In this document: positions 37,634 through 46,546 of the stretch, in pieces
Layout of the letters: every line of letters starts with the position of its first letter
Numbering within the stretch: the first letter of the stretch is position 1
Origin: Chersky-840 sp963810195
GTDB taxonomy: Bacteria; Actinomycetota; Acidimicrobiia; Acidimicrobiales; UBA8190
Reading direction: 5' to 3'
NCBI GenBank assembly: GCA_963810195.1
Contig: CAWEMO010000002.1
Location: forward strand, 434,001-498,000
DNA: 64,000 nt
Notes under the pieces: generated by a model
Seen by the model: only the letters and a program-made list of their open reading frames with translations
What the model was told of the DNA's origin: nothing
Database searches by the model: none
Program-made: the position numbers and the translations under genes

Positions 37634-38964
37634 CTCCCTCGGACACGGGTGTCGTGGAAGTGCCGGACTCGGCGCGCGGCGCGCTGGCCGATCTCCTGTC
37701 CGTCTACTCGGCGCGTCGGCCCGGCTGGGACGGGGGGAGCCTCAGTACCGGCAAGCGTGGAGGCGAGGTGCGGGTGCTCGACTCCGAGATGTTGGTCCCC
37801 GGTCGCCCGGGCATCGTCGACGTGGTCGCCGCGCTCGGGGACCACACGGTGCACGTGGCCTTCGGGCTGCGGACCCCGGGGGAGGAGGCCCGCTTCATCC
37901 CCGACGGCGACGAGGCGGTGCTCGGCTCGCTCGTCGACGACGAAGGCCCCGCCTTCGTGTTCGACGCCACGCGCGACGCGGTGGTCGCCGCCATGCTCCT
38001 CGAGCGCGTGTCGGGTGAGGTGGTCGAGGCGTCGCTCGTGCGCCACCTACGCGAGGACGAAGGGTCGGTCACCTTGGCCATGGAGGACCGCATCGCGTTC
38101 ACGGTCTTCAACGAAGTCGTCGAAGGGCCCCGACTTGATCTCGAGCTCCTTCTCGCGCTCGACGATGTCGGGTTCAACCACCTGGCCGCGCCGCTCGTGG
38201 TCTGGCGGCGCGCCGGGCGCGACCTCGGCGTGGCCCAGGAGTACCTCCCCGGCGCCTCCTCGGGTTACGCGCTGGCATTGACGTCGGTGCGCGACCTGTA
38301 CGCCTCAGGCGGCCCGCCCGAGCTCGCCGGCGGCGACTTCGGTGCCGAGGCGCACCGCCTCGGCACCATGACGGCGCGCATGCACCTCGGCCTCGACAAG
38401 GCGTTCGGCCGGCGCCCCGGCGACGTGGGCCGGTGGGCCGAGGGGATCGAGGAGGCGCTTCGCCCCCTGTCGCCGCACGTGCTCGAACGGCCCGACGTCG
38501 AAGAGCTGCTCGGCGAGTTGCGCGCGCTCCAGGTCCCGGCGCAGGCCATCCGCACCCACGGGGACTTCAACCTGGGCCGGACGTGCCGGACCGAGCAGGG
38601 CTGGTACGTCGTGGACTTCGCCACCGGCGGGCTCCCGACGTCGATGGCCGGTGCGGTGACTGGACCGGACGGGACGGGGCCCGTGTACCGCTCCCCGCTC
38701 GCGGACGTGGCCGACCTGCTGTGGTCCCTCAAGCACGTGGCGACTACCGCCGCCGACGAGAGGGACCCCACAGGGCGCGACGGCCTGGGCGAGCTCGCCG
38801 ACGCGTGGGTGGCGCGCAACCGTCGTGCGTTTCTCGCCGGCTACCTCGGCGTGCCGGGCATCAGCGGCCTCGTCCCACCCGGGCGAGAGGCGCTGCGCAT
38901 CCTCACCGAGTCCTTCGAGCTGGTCCGGGCCGCCGTCCACCAGGCCCGCCAGAACGAGGGCTGA
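37630..38964 (+). CDS. Maltokinase-like aminoglycoside-phosphotransferase-fold kinase (Mak/Pep2)
   Basis: 444-residue kinase, predicted to phosphorylate maltose to maltose-1-phosphate, the substrate of GlgE. ATG 37630 overlaps the treS stop. The N-terminal cap (residues 1-140) is the Mak-specific domain. The kinase site is IRTHGDFNLGRTCRTEQGWY followed by VVDF, i.e. HGD...D; conserved GTMTARMHLGL and PLADVADLLWSLKHVA. In Mycobacterium, treS and pep2/mak are also adjacent or fused, so context and fold agree. glgE/glgB are not seen in the window. Confidence 0.85.
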
Positions 38965-38970
38965 GTCGCC

Positions 38971-40020
38971 ATGCGCATCGGGATCCTCACGGGCGGGGGT
39001 GATTGCCCAGGGCTCAACGCCGCCATCCGGGCGGTGGTGCTCACCGCCGAGCTCCGCCACCGCGACGAGGTGATCGGATACCTCGACGGGTGGAAGGGCG
39101 TGCTCGACGACCAGTACGTGCGCCTCGACGCCCACCGGTGCCGTGACATCCTCGCCCAGGGAGGGACCGTTCTCGGGACGTCGCGCACCAACCCCTTCAC
39201 GCTCGAAGGCGGCCCCGAGCGCGCACGCGCCAACCTGGCCGCCAACGGGGTGGACGCCCTCGTGGCGGTGGGCGGCGAAGACACCCTGGGGGTGGCGCAG
39301 CGCCTCGGGGACCTCGGTGTGCACGCCGTGGGGGTCCCCAAGACCATCGACAACGACCTGTCGGCGACCGAGGTCACCTTCGGCTTCGACACCGCCGTGC
39401 AGATCGCCACCGAGGCGATCGACCGCCTGCGCACGACGGCGGAGTCCCACCACCGCGTCATCGTGTGCGAGGTCATGGGTCGCCACGTGGGATGGATCGC
39501 CACGCACGCCGGCATCGCCGGAGGCGCGGCCGAGATCCTGGTGCCCGAGATCCCCTTCGACCTCGAAGTGGTGTGCGAACGCCTCCAACGGCGCCACCGC
39601 GGCGGCCAGTTCTCGTCGATCGTGGTCGTCTCCGAGGGCGCGGTACCGGCCGAGGGGCCGGCCGCGGAGTCGGCGCGCCTCGCCATGTCGGGTGCCGCCG
39701 TGGACCAGTTCGGCCATGCCCAGCTGGGCGGGATCGGCGCCTGGCTCGCCGAGGAGATCGAGGCCCGCACCGGCTTCGAGTCCCGCGTCACCATCCTGGG
39801 CCACATCCAGCGCGGGGGCACGCCCTCGGCATTCGACCGCGTCCTCGCCACGCGCTTCGGAGTGGCCGCGGTGGCGGCGGTGCACGACGGGGCCTTCGGG
39901 ACGATGGTCGCGCTCCAGGCCGGCGAGATCGTGCGGGTTCCCATCGCCGAGGCAGTGGCGAAGTCCAAGACGGTCGACCTCGACCTCTACCACTCCGTGG
40001 CGGGCGTCTTCCTGGGCTAG
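38971..40020 (+). CDS. pfkA: 6-phosphofructokinase, PPi-dependent type
   Basis: Phosphofructokinase of the group-III/actinobacterial type, 349 residues. MRIGILTGGGDCPGLNAAIR and the fructose-6-P site MGRHVGWIATHAG are present. Two positions discriminate the phosphoryl donor: residue 104 is Asp (GGEDTLG) instead of the ATP-enzyme Gly, and residue 124 is Lys (VPKTIDNDL) instead of Gly. Asp104/Lys124 is the signature of PPi-PFK such as that of Amycolatopsis methanolica, so the reaction is probably reversible and PPi-dependent. Converges on galT with 7 bp between stops. Confidence 0.92.
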   Translation: MRIGILTGGGDCPGLNAAIRAVVLTAELRHRDEVIGYLDGWKGVLDDQYVRLDAHRCRDILAQGGTVLGTSRTNPFTLEGGPERARANLAANGVDALVAVGGEDTLGVAQRLGDLGVHAVGVPKTIDNDLSATEVTFGFDTAVQIATEAIDRLRTTAESHHRVIVCEVMGRHVGWIATHAGIAGGAAEILVPEIPFDLEVVCERLQRRHRGGQFSSIVVVSEGAVPAEGPAAESARLAMSGAAVDQFGHAQLGGIGAWLAEEIEARTGFESRVTILGHIQRGGTPSAFDRVLATRFGVAAVAAVHDGAFGTMVALQAGEIVRVPIAEAVAKSKTVDLDLYHSVAGVFLG

Positions 40021-40027
40021 TCCCCGC

Positions 40028-41005
40028 TCAGGCTGGGACGGCGACCTTGAGCTCTTCGGTGGCCTGTTCGGGCGGCACGATGTTGATCAGGACCCCGGTG
40101 CCGGCCTCGAACCCCGCCGCCGTGGTCAGCTTCGGCCACACGTGGACGTGCCAGTGGTACGGCTCCGGTGCACGGTAGGGGGCGGAGTGGAAGACGATGT
40201 TGTAGGACACGTCCCCCAGCCTCTCGACGAGGGACCCGAGCACGGTCCGCAGCGAACGGCCCACCGCCGAGAGGTCCGCCGGCGAGGCGCGGTGCAGGTG
40301 CGGGCCGTGGTTGCGCGGGATGATGAGCATCTCGTAGGGGTTCCCGCTCCAGAACGGGCACACCACGAGCACGCGTTCGTTGGCGTACACCACGCGGTGC
40401 CCGGCGTCCTCCTCGGCGTCGACGGCGGTGCACAGCAGGCAGCGGCCTGCGAACCGGGCGAAGCCGGCCTGCTCCTCGGCGAGCTCGCGCGGCACGAAGG
40501 ACATCCCGAGCAGCTGTCCGTGCGGGTGCTCGATCGACGCGCCGGCCTCGCGCCCTGCGTTGACGATGGCCTGGCTGTAGCGGAGCCCCGGAACCGAGGA
40601 GTGCTCCTCGATGCGGTCCCGGATGGCCGCCATGACGAGCACCGCCTGCTCGTCCGAGATGTGCTCCCACCCGTGGTCGTGATCGGGCGACAGGACGAGA
40701 ACTTCGTGGATCCCGCCCGCGGTGGCCTGGGTGAACACCGGTCCGCGGTTCTCCACCACGAACGGGTGGTCGCCCTCGAAGGCGGGGTAGAGGTTCGGCA
40801 CCACCCGCACCAGCCAATGCCCGCTCGAGCCGTAGGTCTCGAGGGCGGGAGGGGTGGACTCCTCGTTGCCGGGACAGAACGGGCACGGGCCGCTTGTGTC
40901 GGCCTGCACGGGGGCCGGGGGGGCGAAGGAGAAGGGCCGGTGTGAGCGGTCGGTGCTCACGACCACCCACCGTCCGGTGAGCGGGTCCAGGCGGAGTTGG
41001 TTCAT
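40028..41005 (-). CDS. galT: Galactose-1-phosphate uridylyltransferase
   Basis: Leloir-pathway enzyme moving UMP from UDP-glucose to galactose-1-phosphate. 325 residues; HIT-superfamily fold. Zinc-site CPFC (GPCPFCPGNEE), the catalytic HPH in SIEHPHGQLLGM (uridylylated His), and a second His cluster in YHWHVHVWPKL. The start ATG at 41005 lies next to a 347-bp region with several palindromes. No galK or galE is next to it. Confidence 0.92.
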   Translation of the reverse strand: MNQLRLDPLTGRWVVVSTDRSHRPFSFAPPAPVQADTSGPCPFCPGNEESTPPALETYGSSGHWLVRVVPNLYPAFEGDHPFVVENRGPVFTQATAGGIHEVLVLSPDHDHGWEHISDEQAVLVMAAIRDRIEEHSSVPGLRYSQAIVNAGREAGASIEHPHGQLLGMSFVPRELAEEQAGFARFAGRCLLCTAVDAEEDAGHRVVYANERVLVVCPFWSGNPYEMLIIPRNHGPHLHRASPADLSAVGRSLRTVLGSLVERLGDVSYNIVFHSAPYRAPEPYHWHVHVWPKLTTAAGFEAGTGVLINIVPPEQATEELKVAVPA

Positions 41006-41066
41006 CGCGAGGTTCCCGACATCTGTGCTCGTGTCACCGCTCTTGTTCTTGTCTCGTCATGCCCTC

Positions 41067-41159
41067 GTTACCAATCAGTAACTTACCGGCTTCTCCGACG
41101 CCTCGTGCTTCGTCACCTTCCGTAAGCACGTGCTCACCACCACGCTACCTTGCGGTAGC
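41067..41159. promoter_or_regulatory. Three palindromes between galT and a membrane protein gene
   Basis: The 347-bp divergent region 41006-41352 has no gene but three perfect inverted repeats: GTTAC-N6-GTAAC (41067-41082), AGCACGTGCT (41125-41134) and GCTACC-N4-GGTAGC (41144-41159). The first has the TTAC...GTAA form typical of TetR-family operators. The region is visibly less GC-rich than the genes. Candidate operators for galT or its neighbour; the regulators are unknown. Confidence 0.5.
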
Positions 41160-41352
41160 AAGCGCGCGTTTGATGTTCGCTTGTTGTGCTATCGGCCCCT
41201 CGGAGAGGGACGAGGATCCGTTCACCAGGGTTTTGGTCCCGAGTTGTGTTGCCCGGGCACGTGGTGTGGTGGAAGCGGGGCCCTCCCTCGTCCGGACGCG
41301 GTGTGTCGCCCCTGCGGTCTCTCCTGGCGCCGCCGCGCCACCGGCGGCGACG

Positions 41353-41976
41353 ATGGCACCCGTGACGTTCCTGGTAGGAGCCTCGGGCGGGCTCATCGGA
41401 GGAGGGGGGTCCCTCGGAGGAGGCACGGTCCTGGGTGGCACGGTCCTGGGTGGCCCGGTCCTGGGTGGCCCGGTCCTGGGTGGGGCTGTGCGGCCGGTGC
41501 CCACCGGGGTGCTCTACACCAGCCTGCTCCTGCTCCACGTCCTGTGCGCGGTCGTCGGCTTCGGCACCATGGTGGCCACCGGGGTCCAGGCCGCCCGGGC
41601 CCGGCGGGGGCCCTCCGGGCCCGGTTCGGAGGGGGTGCGAAGGTACTTCCGGCCCGGGGTGAATTGGGCCGGCCGGGCACTGTACGGGGTGCCCGTGTTC
41701 GGGTTCTCCCTGATCGCGGCGAGCCAAGGGGCCTTCCGGACCGGCGACGGCTTCGTCGTCATCGGGCTGGTCATCTGGCTGACGGCCACGCTGGTGGCAG
41801 AAGCCTTGGTGTGGCCCGGTGAGCGCAGGATCCAGGTCGAGCTGCCCGCATCGTGGGGGGACGAGGGGGACGGCGCCCGTGCCCTGGATCGCGAATGCCG
41901 CCGTGTGGCCATCTCCGCGGCCGTGTTGGCGGTGCTCTTTCTCGCCGCCACGGTGATCATGGTGGGCAAGCCCTAA
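41353..41976 (+). CDS. Integral membrane protein, DUF2269-like
   Basis: With ATG 41353 the protein has 207 residues. From about residue 50 there are four membrane helices: LYTSLLLLHVLCAVVGFGTMVATG, LYGVPVFGFSLIAASQ, VVIGLVIWLTATLVAEAL and AAVLAVLFLAATVIMVG. The pattern and length resemble DUF2269 predicted membrane proteins. The residues before the first helix are a Gly/Val/Leu repeat made by a 15-bp tandem repeat, so a GTG at 41488 may be the true start (162 residues). Function unknown. Confidence 0.6.
   Translation: MAPVTFLVGASGGLIGGGGSLGGGTVLGGTVLGGPVLGGPVLGGAVRPVPTGVLYTSLLLLHVLCAVVGFGTMVATGVQAARARRGPSGPGSEGVRRYFRPGVNWAGRALYGVPVFGFSLIAASQGAFRTGDGFVVIGLVIWLTATLVAEALVWPGERRIQVELPASWGDEGDGARALDRECRRVAISAAVLAVLFLAATVIMVGKP
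41427..41486. repeat. 15-bp tandem repeat, four copies
   Basis: Unit ggtcctgggtggc(ac/cc) begins at 41427, 41442, 41457 and 41472. In the membrane-protein frame it encodes a repeating Gly-Thr/Pro-Val-Leu-Gly unit at the extreme N-terminus. Confidence 0.85.
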
Positions 41977-42034
41977 GGGGGGCGAGCCGTGGGTTGCGTT
42001 GGCCGGCGGGCGGTGCGCGCCGACGTAGCCTTGG

Positions 42035-43184
42035 ATGATGCAGGCGTACCTGGACCACGCCGCCACCACGCCGATGCGACCCGAAGCGTTGGCGGCGATG
42101 CTCCCCTTCCTGACCGAGCACTTCGGCAACCCGTCGGGCTCGCACGCGGTGGCGCGCCGCGCCCGCACCGCCGTCGACGAGGCGCGCGACGAGACGGCAC
42201 TGTGCCTGGGGTGCGGGCCCGGGGACGTCGTCTTCACCTCCGGCGGGACCGAGGCCGACAATCTCGCCGTGCTCGGTGCCCACGCGGCCGGGCGCGGGAC
42301 GGTGGTGTGCTCGGCCGTGGAACACCACGCGGTGCGCAACACCTGCGAGGCGCTGGGGGCCGCCGTCGTGGCGGTGCACCGGTCGGGGGTCGTCGACCTC
42401 GACGCGCTGGCGGGCGCTGTGGGTCCCGGGGTCGGGTTGGTGTCGGTCATGCTCGTGAACAACGAAGTCGGCACCGTGCAGCCCCTCGCCGAGGTTGCCG
42501 CTCTCGTGCGCGAGCTCGCCCCCGGGGCGGTGCTGCACACCGACGCGGTGGCGGCGGTGGGGTGGCTGGACGTCGCCGCGCTGTGCGCGGTGGCGGACCT
42601 CGTGTCGGTCAGCGCCCACAAGTTCGGCGGCCCCAAGGGAGTGGGCGCGCTCGTGGTGCGCGACCGGACGCGTCTCGCGCCCGTCCTGCACGGGGGGGCC
42701 CAGGAGCGTGGTCGGCGGCCCGGCACCCACGACGTGGCCGGCATCGTGGGCATGGCGGCCGCCTTGCGCGTCGCCACCGCCCAGCGCGACGACGCCGTGA
42801 GGCGCGTCGGCCGACTGCGCGACCGGCTCGCCGACGGGCTCACCGCATCGATCGAGGATGTGGGGGAGACGGCCGTGCCCACCGGAGTCGGTGGAGTGGA
42901 GGAGCGCTCGGAGAAGGTCGCCTACAGCTGCCATCTGCGCGTCGCCGGAGTCGACCAGGAGGAGCTCGCTGATGCTCCTCGACGACGAGGGCGTGTGTGC
43001 GTCGGCCGGCGCGGCCTGCGCCAGCGGTGCCCTCGAGCCGAGCCACGTCCTGCTGGCCATGGGCCTGAGCGCGCCGGAGGCCAAGTCGGCCGTGCGCTTC
43101 TCCCTGGGGTACACGACCACCGACTCCGAGATCGACCACGTCCTCGACGTCATGCCCAAGGTCGTCGAGCGGTTGCGGGGATGA
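42035..43184 (+). CDS. Cysteine desulfurase (NifS/IscS family), interrupted by a +1 frameshift
   Basis: PLP enzyme taking sulfur from cysteine as a persulfide; with mnmA directly behind, it likely feeds tRNA thiolation and Fe-S assembly. Start ATGATG at 42035/42038. YLDHAATTPMRPEAL, TSGGTEADNLAVLG, MLVNNEVGTVQPL, PLP lysine in VSAHKFGGPKG. At 42968 (ctcgctgatg) one extra G breaks the frame; the remaining C-terminus, with the persulfide Cys loop (CASAGAACASGALEPSHVL), is in the next frame and ends at 43184. The uncorrected frame stays open straight into mnmA and would give a false fusion. Corrected length about 382. Confidence 0.9.
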
Positions 43185-44242
43185 AGATGCGCGTCCTTGT
43201 CGCCATGTCGGGAGGGGTCGACTCCTCGGTCGCCGCCGCCGTCCTCGCCGAGTCCGGGCACGAGGTCGTGGGCGCCACGCTCAAGCTCTGGGGCGGCCCG
43301 TCCGACAGCGGCTGCTGCTCGGTGGGCGACGTCGACGATGCCCGGCGCGTGGCCCGGCAGCTCGGGCTCGACCATCACGTCTTCAACTTCACCGACGCCT
43401 TCGAAGCATCGGTCATCACCCCCTACGTCTCGGACCACGCCGAGGGCCGCACGCCGAACCCGTGCATCGAGTGCAACCGCTCGATCAAATTCGGCCTGCT
43501 CCTCGAGCGCGCCGTGCGCCTCGGCTTCGACGTGCTGGCCACCGGGCACCACGCCCGGGTCGTCGTCGACGGCGGAAACGGCTCCCCGAGCCTGCGACGC
43601 GGCGCGGACGACAAGAAGGACCAGTCCTACGTGCTCTCGGTGCTCAGCGGGCGTGAGCTCGGGAAGGTCCTCCTGCCCGTGGGCGAGTTGACCAAGGCCG
43701 AGGTACGGGCCCGTGCCGCCGAGCTCGGCCTGGGCACCGCGGACAAGCCCGACAGCCAGGACGTGTGCTTCATCCACTCGGCCCGCGGCCGGCGCGGCTT
43801 TCTCGCCGAGCGGATGCCCCTGCACCGCGCCGAGCTGGTCGACGCAACGAGTGGCGAGGTCGTCGGGACCGTTCCCGCCGGCGAGCTGGTGACGGTGGGC
43901 CAGAGGCGGGGGCTCGGGGTCGCCCTCGACGGTCACCGACGCTACGCCCTCACCGTCGATACCCGGGCGCGACGCATCACCGTGGGGTCCGCACACCAGG
44001 CCGTCGCGGCCCGCGTACCGGTGGACCGGGCCGGCTGGATCGGCCACGCACTGGCCCCCGGCGACCGGGCCCTCGCCCAGACGAGCGCCCATGGTGACGC
44101 CGCCGCGTGCAGGTGGGAAGCGGGCGCCGTCGTGTTCGACGAGCCGCAGCCTCTCGTCGCACCGGGGCAGACCGTCGCCCTCTACGACGCGGCAGACCCC
44201 GACGCGGTGGTGGGCGCCGCCGTCGCCGCTTCGGCGGGGTAA
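43181..44242 (+). CDS. mnmA: tRNA-specific 2-thiouridylase
   Basis: ATP-dependent 2-thiolation of U34 in tRNA-Lys, -Glu and -Gln. ATG 43181 overlaps the desulfurase stop (ATGA); 353 residues. PP-loop AMSGGVDSSVAAA; catalytic Cys pair in NPCIECNRSIKF and SQDVCFI; ATGHHARV and KDQSYVLSVL are typical. The operon with cysteine desulfurase supplies the sulfur. Confidence 0.95.
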   Translation: MKMRVLVAMSGGVDSSVAAAVLAESGHEVVGATLKLWGGPSDSGCCSVGDVDDARRVARQLGLDHHVFNFTDAFEASVITPYVSDHAEGRTPNPCIECNRSIKFGLLLERAVRLGFDVLATGHHARVVVDGGNGSPSLRRGADDKKDQSYVLSVLSGRELGKVLLPVGELTKAEVRARAAELGLGTADKPDSQDVCFIHSARGRRGFLAERMPLHRAELVDATSGEVVGTVPAGELVTVGQRRGLGVALDGHRRYALTVDTRARRITVGSAHQAVAARVPVDRAGWIGHALAPGDRALAQTSAHGDAAACRWEAGAVVFDEPQPLVAPGQTVALYDAADPDAVVGAAVAASAG

Positions 44243-44265
44243 CGCCGCCCGGTACGCTCCCGCGC

Positions 44266-46422
44266 ATGCCCGACATCCCGAGCGGGGCAGATGCCGTCGC
44301 GCCACGCGTGGAGGAGCTCCGTCGCCTGATCGCGTACCACGACGACCGCTACTACCAACTCGACTCCCCCGAGATCAGCGACGCCGACTACGACGCCCTG
44401 ATCGGGGAACTGCGAATGCTCGAGGACGCGCATCCCGAGCTCGTCACCGCCGACTCCCCGACCCGTCGCGTGGGGGCACCGACGGTGCTGTTCTCGCCGG
44501 TCCAGCACCGGTCGCCGATGATGAGCCTCGATGACGCCTTCGGCATCGAGGAGCTGCACGCGTGGTTCGACCGCATGGCCCGCGCCGCACCGGAGACGGT
44601 CGAGGCCGCCTTCGTCTGCGAGCTCAAGATCGACGGGCTCGCCATGTCGCTCGTATACGAGGACGGCCGACTGGTGCAGGCGGCCACCCGCGGCGACGGG
44701 GTCACGGGAGACGACGTCACCGCCAACGTCGCCACAATCGACGCCGTTCCCCACGCGCTGCGGTGGCCGAAGAAGCGGGGCGCGATGCCGTCGGTGCTCG
44801 AGGTGCGCGGCGAGGTGTACATGCCGGTGTCGTCGTTTGAGCAGCTCAACCAGCGCCAGCTCGAAGCGGGGCTCAAGACCTTCGCCAATCCCCGAAACTC
44901 GGCTGCCGGCTCGCTGCGACAGAAAGACGCCAGGATTACCGCCTCGCGAGAGCTCTCCTTCTGGGCGTACCAGCTCGGCGCCATGGAAGGTGGTCCCGAG
45001 ATCGCCAGTCACAGCGACGGCCTCGAACTGTTGCGCCAGTGCGGGCTCCCCGTGGACCCCCATGTCGAAGTGGTGCGCGGCACCGCCGACGTCGAGGCCT
45101 ATTGCCGCCGGTGGGAGGAACACCGCCACGACCTCGACTACGAGATCGACGGCGTGGTCGTCAAGGTCGACGACCTGGACCTGCAGCGCCGGCTCGGGTC
45201 CACCTCCCGCGCACCACGTTGGGCCATCGCCTTCAAGTTCCCACCCGAGGAGCGCAACACCACGCTGCTGCGCATCATGGTCTCGATCGGTCGTACCGGG
45301 CGTGCCACCCCGTTCGCCGTGCTCGAGCCCGTGTTCGTCGGGGGGTCGACGGTCGGGCTCGCCACCTTGCACAACGAGGACCAGGTCCGGTTCAAAGATG
45401 TACGCCCCGGGGACACCGTGGTGGTGCGCAAGGCGGGCGACGTCATCCCTGAGGTGGTCGGGCCGGTGCTGTCCGCCCGCAAGAAGGGGGCGCGCAAGTG
45501 GCACTTCCCCACGACGTGCCCGAGCTGCGGCGGTCCCCTGGTGCGCCTCCCGGGCGAGAGCGACACGTTCTGCACCAACATCGACTGTCCGGCCCAGCGC
45601 GTGCAGCGCATCGTGCACTTCGCCTCTCGTGGCGCCCTGGACATCGAAGGACTGGGGGAAAAGCGCGTCGTCCAGCTCGTCGAGGCGGGGTTGCTTTCGG
45701 ATCCCGGCGACATCTACGCGCTGAGCTCCGCGCCTCTCGTGACGCTCGAGCGCTTCGGCGACCTGTCGGTCGAGAACCTGCTCGGGGCGATCGAGGCGTC
45801 CAAGGGTCGACCCCTGAGCCGTCTGCTCGTCGGCCTCGGGGTGCGCCACCTCGGGCCCACCGGGAGCCGCGCCCTGGCCCGCGCCTACCGTTCCCTCGAC
45901 GCCCTCATGGCCGCGGACATGAGCGAGCTCGCCGCGGTGGAGGGGATCGGCCCCGTCATCGCCGACAGCGTGGTGGAGTTCCTGGCGTCGCCGGCCAACC
46001 AGCACGTCATCGACAAGCTCCGCGCCGCGCAGGTGGCCCTGTCCGAGCCCGGGGCCGGCGGCGGGGCGGGGGTGGGTGCGGCGGGTGCGGGTGCCGGTGC
46101 GGCGGGTGCCGGTGCGGCGGGTGGGGGTGCCGGTGCGGGCGGGGGGGAGGTCGACGAGGCACAGCCCACCCAGACGCTCGAGGGCCGGTCGGTCGTGGTG
46201 ACCGGCACCATCGACGGCTACTCCCGGGAGCAGGCCGAGGACGCCATCCTGGCCCGGGGAGGGAAGTCGCCCGGGAGCGTCTCGGCCCGGACCTGGGTCG
46301 TGGTCCTGGGAACGGAGCCGGGTGCGGCCAAGCTCAAGAAGGCGGAGGAGCTGGGCATCCCCATCGTGGAGGGGCGCCGGTTCCAGGAGCTCCTCGACAC
46401 CGGCGAGATCCCCGGCACCTGA
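44266..46422 (+). CDS. ligA: NAD-dependent DNA ligase
   Basis: Seals nicks in replication and repair using NAD+. ATG 44266, 718 residues. Ia domain with YHDDRYYQLDSPEISDADYD; adenylation lysine in CELKIDGLAMS (about residue 122); OB fold; zinc finger TCPSCGG ... FCTNIDCPAQR; HhH domain (EGLGEKRVVQLVEAGL, GVRHLGP); C-terminal BRCT (VVVTGTIDGYSREQAEDAI). A Gly/Ala linker of about 35 residues (46050-46150), coded by a GC-rich repeat, separates HhH from BRCT; most LigA have only a short linker there. Confidence 0.96.
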   Translation: MPDIPSGADAVAPRVEELRRLIAYHDDRYYQLDSPEISDADYDALIGELRMLEDAHPELVTADSPTRRVGAPTVLFSPVQHRSPMMSLDDAFGIEELHAWFDRMARAAPETVEAAFVCELKIDGLAMSLVYEDGRLVQAATRGDGVTGDDVTANVATIDAVPHALRWPKKRGAMPSVLEVRGEVYMPVSSFEQLNQRQLEAGLKTFANPRNSAAGSLRQKDARITASRELSFWAYQLGAMEGGPEIASHSDGLELLRQCGLPVDPHVEVVRGTADVEAYCRRWEEHRHDLDYEIDGVVVKVDDLDLQRRLGSTSRAPRWAIAFKFPPEERNTTLLRIMVSIGRTGRATPFAVLEPVFVGGSTVGLATLHNEDQVRFKDVRPGDTVVVRKAGDVIPEVVGPVLSARKKGARKWHFPTTCPSCGGPLVRLPGESDTFCTNIDCPAQRVQRIVHFASRGALDIEGLGEKRVVQLVEAGLLSDPGDIYALSSAPLVTLERFGDLSVENLLGAIEASKGRPLSRLLVGLGVRHLGPTGSRALARAYRSLDALMAADMSELAAVEGIGPVIADSVVEFLASPANQHVIDKLRAAQVALSEPGAGGGAGVGAAGAGAGAAGAGAAGGGAGAGGGEVDEAQPTQTLEGRSVVVTGTIDGYSREQAEDAILARGGKSPGSVSARTWVVVLGTEPGAAKLKKAEELGIPIVEGRRFQELLDTGEIPGT

Positions 46423-46546
46423 CACCGGCGGCCGGTTCCGGCGCCGCGCCCGGGTGCCGGGCATCTGACGCCGCGGCCGTCCGGTCACGGCTGGTGGTGG
46501 ACGTCCACCGCCTGCGCCCCGGCCGTCGGTAGCCTGGTCGAGGACC

